Shown in pieces: positions 61,916 through 64,000 of a DNA stretch of 64,000 bases (position 1 is the stretch's first letter; each line of letters opens with the position of its first letter). The notes under the pieces were generated by a model. The model saw nothing but the letters and a program-made list of their open reading frames with translations. It was not told where the DNA came from and ran no database searches. A program made the position numbers and the translations under genes. The DNA comes from CAVXNB01 sp963763085 (lineage in GTDB: Bacteria; Actinomycetota; Acidimicrobiia; Acidimicrobiales; Bog-793): assembly GCA_963763085.1 (NCBI GenBank), contig CAVXNB010000003.1, positions 372,001-436,000 of the forward strand, in the 5' to 3' direction.

Positions 61916-63130
61916 CTACTGAATGTGCACCCCAGAGATCGCCCGGGCCACCACCAGCCGCTGGATCTCGGAAGTCCCTTCGAAGATCGTGTAGATCTTC
62001 GAGTCCCGGTGCCACCGCTCGACGGGATAGTCGCGCACGTAGCCGTAGCCGCCGAGGATCTGGATCGCCTGTTCGGTCACCCAGACGGCGGTCTCACCCG
62101 CGAACAGCTTCGACATCGAGCCCTCTCCTGCGGTGAAGGGCTTCCCGGTCATCGCCATCCAGGCGGCGCGCTGGTAGAGGAGCCGCGCCGCATCGATGCG
62201 GGTCTTCATGTCGGCCAGCTTGAACGCGATCGCCTGGTGCTCGATGATCGGCCGGCCGAAGGTCGTGCGTTCCTTGGCATAGTCGAGCGAGTACTCGTAC
62301 GCGGCACGGGCGATCCCGACCGCCTGGGCCGCCACCGCCGGGCGGGTGGCCTCGAAGGTCGCCATTGCCGAAGACGTCTTCCCGTGCTTCCCCTCGCGGG
62401 CTCGGGCGAGGCGCTCGTCGAGCCGGTCCTTGCCACCGAGGAGGCATGATCCCGGGACCTTCACGTCCTTGAGCACGACCTCGGCGGTGTGGGACGCCCG
62501 GATCCCCATCTTCTTGAACTTCTGGCCCATCGACAGCCCGGTGGTCCTGGGCGGCACGATGAAGCTCGCCTGGCCGCGCGCTCCGAGTTCCGGCTCCACC
62601 GAGGCGACGACCACATGGACGTCGGCGATGCCGCCGTTCGTGATCCACGTCTTCGTCCCGTTCAGCGTCCAGGTGTCGCTCGCCTCGTCATAGACGGCGC
62701 GGGTCTTCAGGTTGCTCACATCCGAGCCGGCATCGGCTTCCGACACGCAGAATGCGGCCAGTCGGAGATCTCCCGGTTGTCCGAAACACTGCGGCACCCA
62801 CTCCCCTACCTGCTCGGGCGTACCCGTCGCGACGATCCCGGCCACGCCGAGGGTCGACCCGAGGATCGCCAAAGTGATCCCCGCATCGCCCCAGGCCAAC
62901 TCCTCGTTGACGAGCGGGAACAGCAGGCCGGTCGGATCGGCGTAGGTGTTGGCGACGAAGTCGAAAGAGTAGAGCCCGATCTTGGCCGCCTCCTCGATGA
63001 GAGGCCACGGAGTCTCCTCGCGCTCGTCCCACTCGTGAGCGGCAGGACGGATGACGTCCTCCGCGAAGTCGTGGACCCACTTGACGACTTGAAGCTGGTC
63101 CTCGTTCAGCTCCATCGAGAAGTCACTCAT
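61916..63130 (-). CDS. Acyl-CoA dehydrogenase
   Basis: The product has 404 residues. FAD and substrate motifs are LAAFCVSEADAGSDVSNLK, WTLNGTKTWITNGGIADVHV, GIRASHTAEVVLKDVKVPG, QAVGIARAAYEYSLDYAKER, and IQILGGYGYVRDYPVERWHR. The catalytic base is Glu384 in IYTIFEGTSEIQ. It oxidises acyl-CoA to trans-2-enoyl-CoA and passes electrons to EtfAB. Chain length is not evident. A paralogous 3' remnant is at 55307-55363. No frame damage here. Confidence 0.95.
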   Translation of the reverse strand: MSDFSMELNEDQLQVVKWVHDFAEDVIRPAAHEWDEREETPWPLIEEAAKIGLYSFDFVANTYADPTGLLFPLVNEELAWGDAGITLAILGSTLGVAGIVATGTPEQVGEWVPQCFGQPGDLRLAAFCVSEADAGSDVSNLKTRAVYDEASDTWTLNGTKTWITNGGIADVHVVVASVEPELGARGQASFIVPPRTTGLSMGQKFKKMGIRASHTAEVVLKDVKVPGSCLLGGKDRLDERLARAREGKHGKTSSAMATFEATRPAVAAQAVGIARAAYEYSLDYAKERTTFGRPIIEHQAIAFKLADMKTRIDAARLLYQRAAWMAMTGKPFTAGEGSMSKLFAGETAVWVTEQAIQILGGYGYVRDYPVERWHRDSKIYTIFEGTSEIQRLVVARAISGVHIQ

Positions 63131-63232
63131 CGCTCACCTCGAGTCCGGGGCCGGGGCCGGCCATACGTCGATGGCGAGTCCGGCGTCATCAACTGGCGGC
63201 CTCCAGCTTAGTGACCCGTGAGTAACCTACGC

Positions 63233-63283
63233 CGGCAAGCCAGCGGACGCGGCAAGCCAGCGGAGGCGGCAAGCACGCGGACG
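63233..63283. repeat. Three 17-bp tandem repeats
   Basis: Units start CGGCAAGCCAGCGGACG (63233), CGGCAAGCCAGCGGAGG (63250) and CGGCAAGCACGCGGACG (63267) in the gap before the acyl-CoA dehydrogenase start. No function is evident. Confidence 0.7.
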
Positions 63284-63427
63284 ACCCCGGGCGGTGCCGT
63301 CGGTCTCTTCTCGGGCGCGCCGAGAAGGCGGTTCGACGTCAGAACCGGCGATAGGGCCGGGCACCGTGGTGCGGCCGGCAAATTGCGAGGCTTGCCGCCG
63401 AGCGGCACGCCTACCGGGAGTGGGCGG

Positions 63428-63628
63428 TCAGCGCGCCCGAACGTTGGCTGCTTGCAGCCCCTTCTGGCCCTCCTGGACGTCGAATTCGACTTCCTGGCCC
63501 TCGGTGAGGGTCCGGTAACCGGACATCTGGATGGACGAATGGTGGACGAAGACGTCCACGCCGTCGGACTGTGAGATGAAGCCGTAGCCCTTCTCACTGT
63601 TGAACCACTTCACAACTCCGGTCGCCAC
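63428..63628 (-). CDS. cspA: Cold-shock domain protein, CspA type
   Basis: The GTG at 63628 with AAGGGGAA upstream gives 66 residues. The nucleic acid-binding motifs VKWFNSEKGYGFIS and VDVFVHHSSIQ (RNP1 and RNP2) and the end EFDVQEGQKGLQAANVRAR are fully typical. It binds single-stranded RNA and DNA and melts RNA structure. It lies between the acyl-CoA dehydrogenase and cysS genes with a long leader region, as usual for cold-shock genes. Confidence 0.95.
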   Translation of the reverse strand: MATGVVKWFNSEKGYGFISQSDGVDVFVHHSSIQMSGYRTLTEGQEVEFDVQEGQKGLQAANVRAR

Positions 63629-63705
63629 GGTGGCGTTCCCCTTTGTCTCAGATTGCAGATGAAAGAGGGCCCCGGGGCCGAGACTGCACGGCCTGGAGGT
63701 GCCGA

Positions 63706-63733
63706 TACCCGGTGGTGCCCCGGGAACCGGGTA
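63706..63733. promoter_or_regulatory. Perfect hairpin between cysS and cspA
   Basis: TACCCGGT (63706-63713) and ACCGGGTA (63726-63733) are 8-bp arms with a 12-base loop. It lies 88 bases after the cysS stop and in the leader of cspA. It could end cysS transcription or be an RNA structure in the cspA leader. Confidence 0.45.
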
Positions 63734-63820
63734 ACCGTCCAACGTGTCGGCAACCCACGCCTTACGACGCGATCCCGGTTGCTCTCGGGGACAACGTAGC
63801 AGAGCGTTTCGCCACCGGAT

Positions 63821-64000
63821 TCAGCGACGGATTCTCGTGCCCCCAGGCGTGTCCTCGACGACGTAGCCGAGCGCGACGATCTCGGCACGAAGCGCGTCGG
63901 CAGCCGGGAAATCCCGCTCCGCTCGAGCCTCGTCGCGTCGCCGCCCGAGCTCGAGTACCGACTCCGGAATTGGCCTCGCTCCCGCCGCTTCGAGCCCGAC
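63821..64000 (-). CDS. cysS: C-terminal end of cysteine-tRNA ligase, 5' part outside window
   Basis: The minus-strand frame open at the window edge encodes 59 residues: PESVLELGRRRDEARAERDF, PAADALRAEIVALGYVVEDT, then PGGTRIRR and TGA at 63823-63821. The pattern R-x-x-A-R-x-x-x-D-[FW]-x-x-[AS]-D-x-L-R and the ending VxDTPxGxxxRR match the conserved C-terminus of CysS. The rest of the gene lies beyond base 64000. Confidence 0.75.
   Translation of the reverse strand, partial: VGLEAAGARPIPESVLELGRRRDEARAERDFPAADALRAEIVALGYVVEDTPGGTRIRR

Noticed and set aside
55307..61967. Integrated mobile island with att sites
   Set aside because: The flanking direct repeats look like a paralogous gene remnant with codon-position-biased differences, and no integrase or mobility gene is present.

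Overview
The window reads as the chromosome of a high-GC actinobacterium, probably a deep-branching environmental lineage such as Acidimicrobiia (an inference from gene content, not proven). Supporting markers are a WhiB protein convergent with a PdtaS-type sensor kinase (the whiB1/pdtaS arrangement of mycobacteria), a DUF3107 protein beside two Get3/ArsA-like ATPases, a FolP2-type dihydropteroate-synthase homologue, many GTG/TTG starts and ATGA/GTGA/TTGA gene overlaps. No tRNA, rRNA, CRISPR array, prophage or insertion sequence was found.

Layout. 0-8 kb: end of metH, a lipoprotein, a thioredoxin-TPR protein, folP2, holA, an inositol-monophosphatase-like enzyme and ppa. 8-11 kb: an SGNH esterase and MBOAT acyltransferase pair for surface-glycan acylation. 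11-16.9 kb: etfBA, a glycerophosphodiesterase, whiB1, pdtaS and an O-methyltransferase. 17-21 kb: two ArsA/Get3-like ATPases, DUF3107 and a secreted WAVG-repeat protein. 21.4-25.8 kb: dgt, mrp, a SufR-like regulator and a cysteine desulfurase, an Fe-S-centred group. 25.8-32.8 kb: a complete System I cytochrome c maturation operon, ccmABCDEFGH plus a CcmI-like TPR gene, nearly all overlapping. 32.8-35.9 kb: enoyl-CoA hydratase, glycosyltransferase, TetR and an unusual 54-bp concentric palindrome. 35.8-43.5 kb: a sugar-utilisation locus with a ROK protein, bicupin, two Gfo/Idh dehydrogenases, an orphan ABC binding lipoprotein, a GntR/UTRA regulator and a SIS-domain enzyme with a DasR-like operator. 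43.5-50.6 kb: P450, a disulfide-reductase-fold flavoprotein without its cysteines, a cyclase, GNAT, Tam methyltransferase, PRC-barrel and PAP2 proteins. 50.9-55.1 kb: two universal stress proteins around a GcvT-like protein and an APC transporter, part of it with lower GC. 55.3-61.4 kb: an ABC-2 exporter divergent from a two-component system with shared TGACACCG boxes, then a putative toxin-antitoxin pair. 61.6-64 kb: a YCII-like protein, acyl-CoA dehydrogenase, a cold-shock protein and the end of cysS.

A recurring oddity is apparent single-base indels: ten genes need seventeen frame corrections, ten of them within 55.4-61 kb. Conserved housekeeping genes such as metH are hit, so base-calling or assembly error is the simplest explanation. 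The exporter/two-component module is also next to a truncated copy of the acyl-CoA dehydrogenase 3' end, so real decay there is possible.
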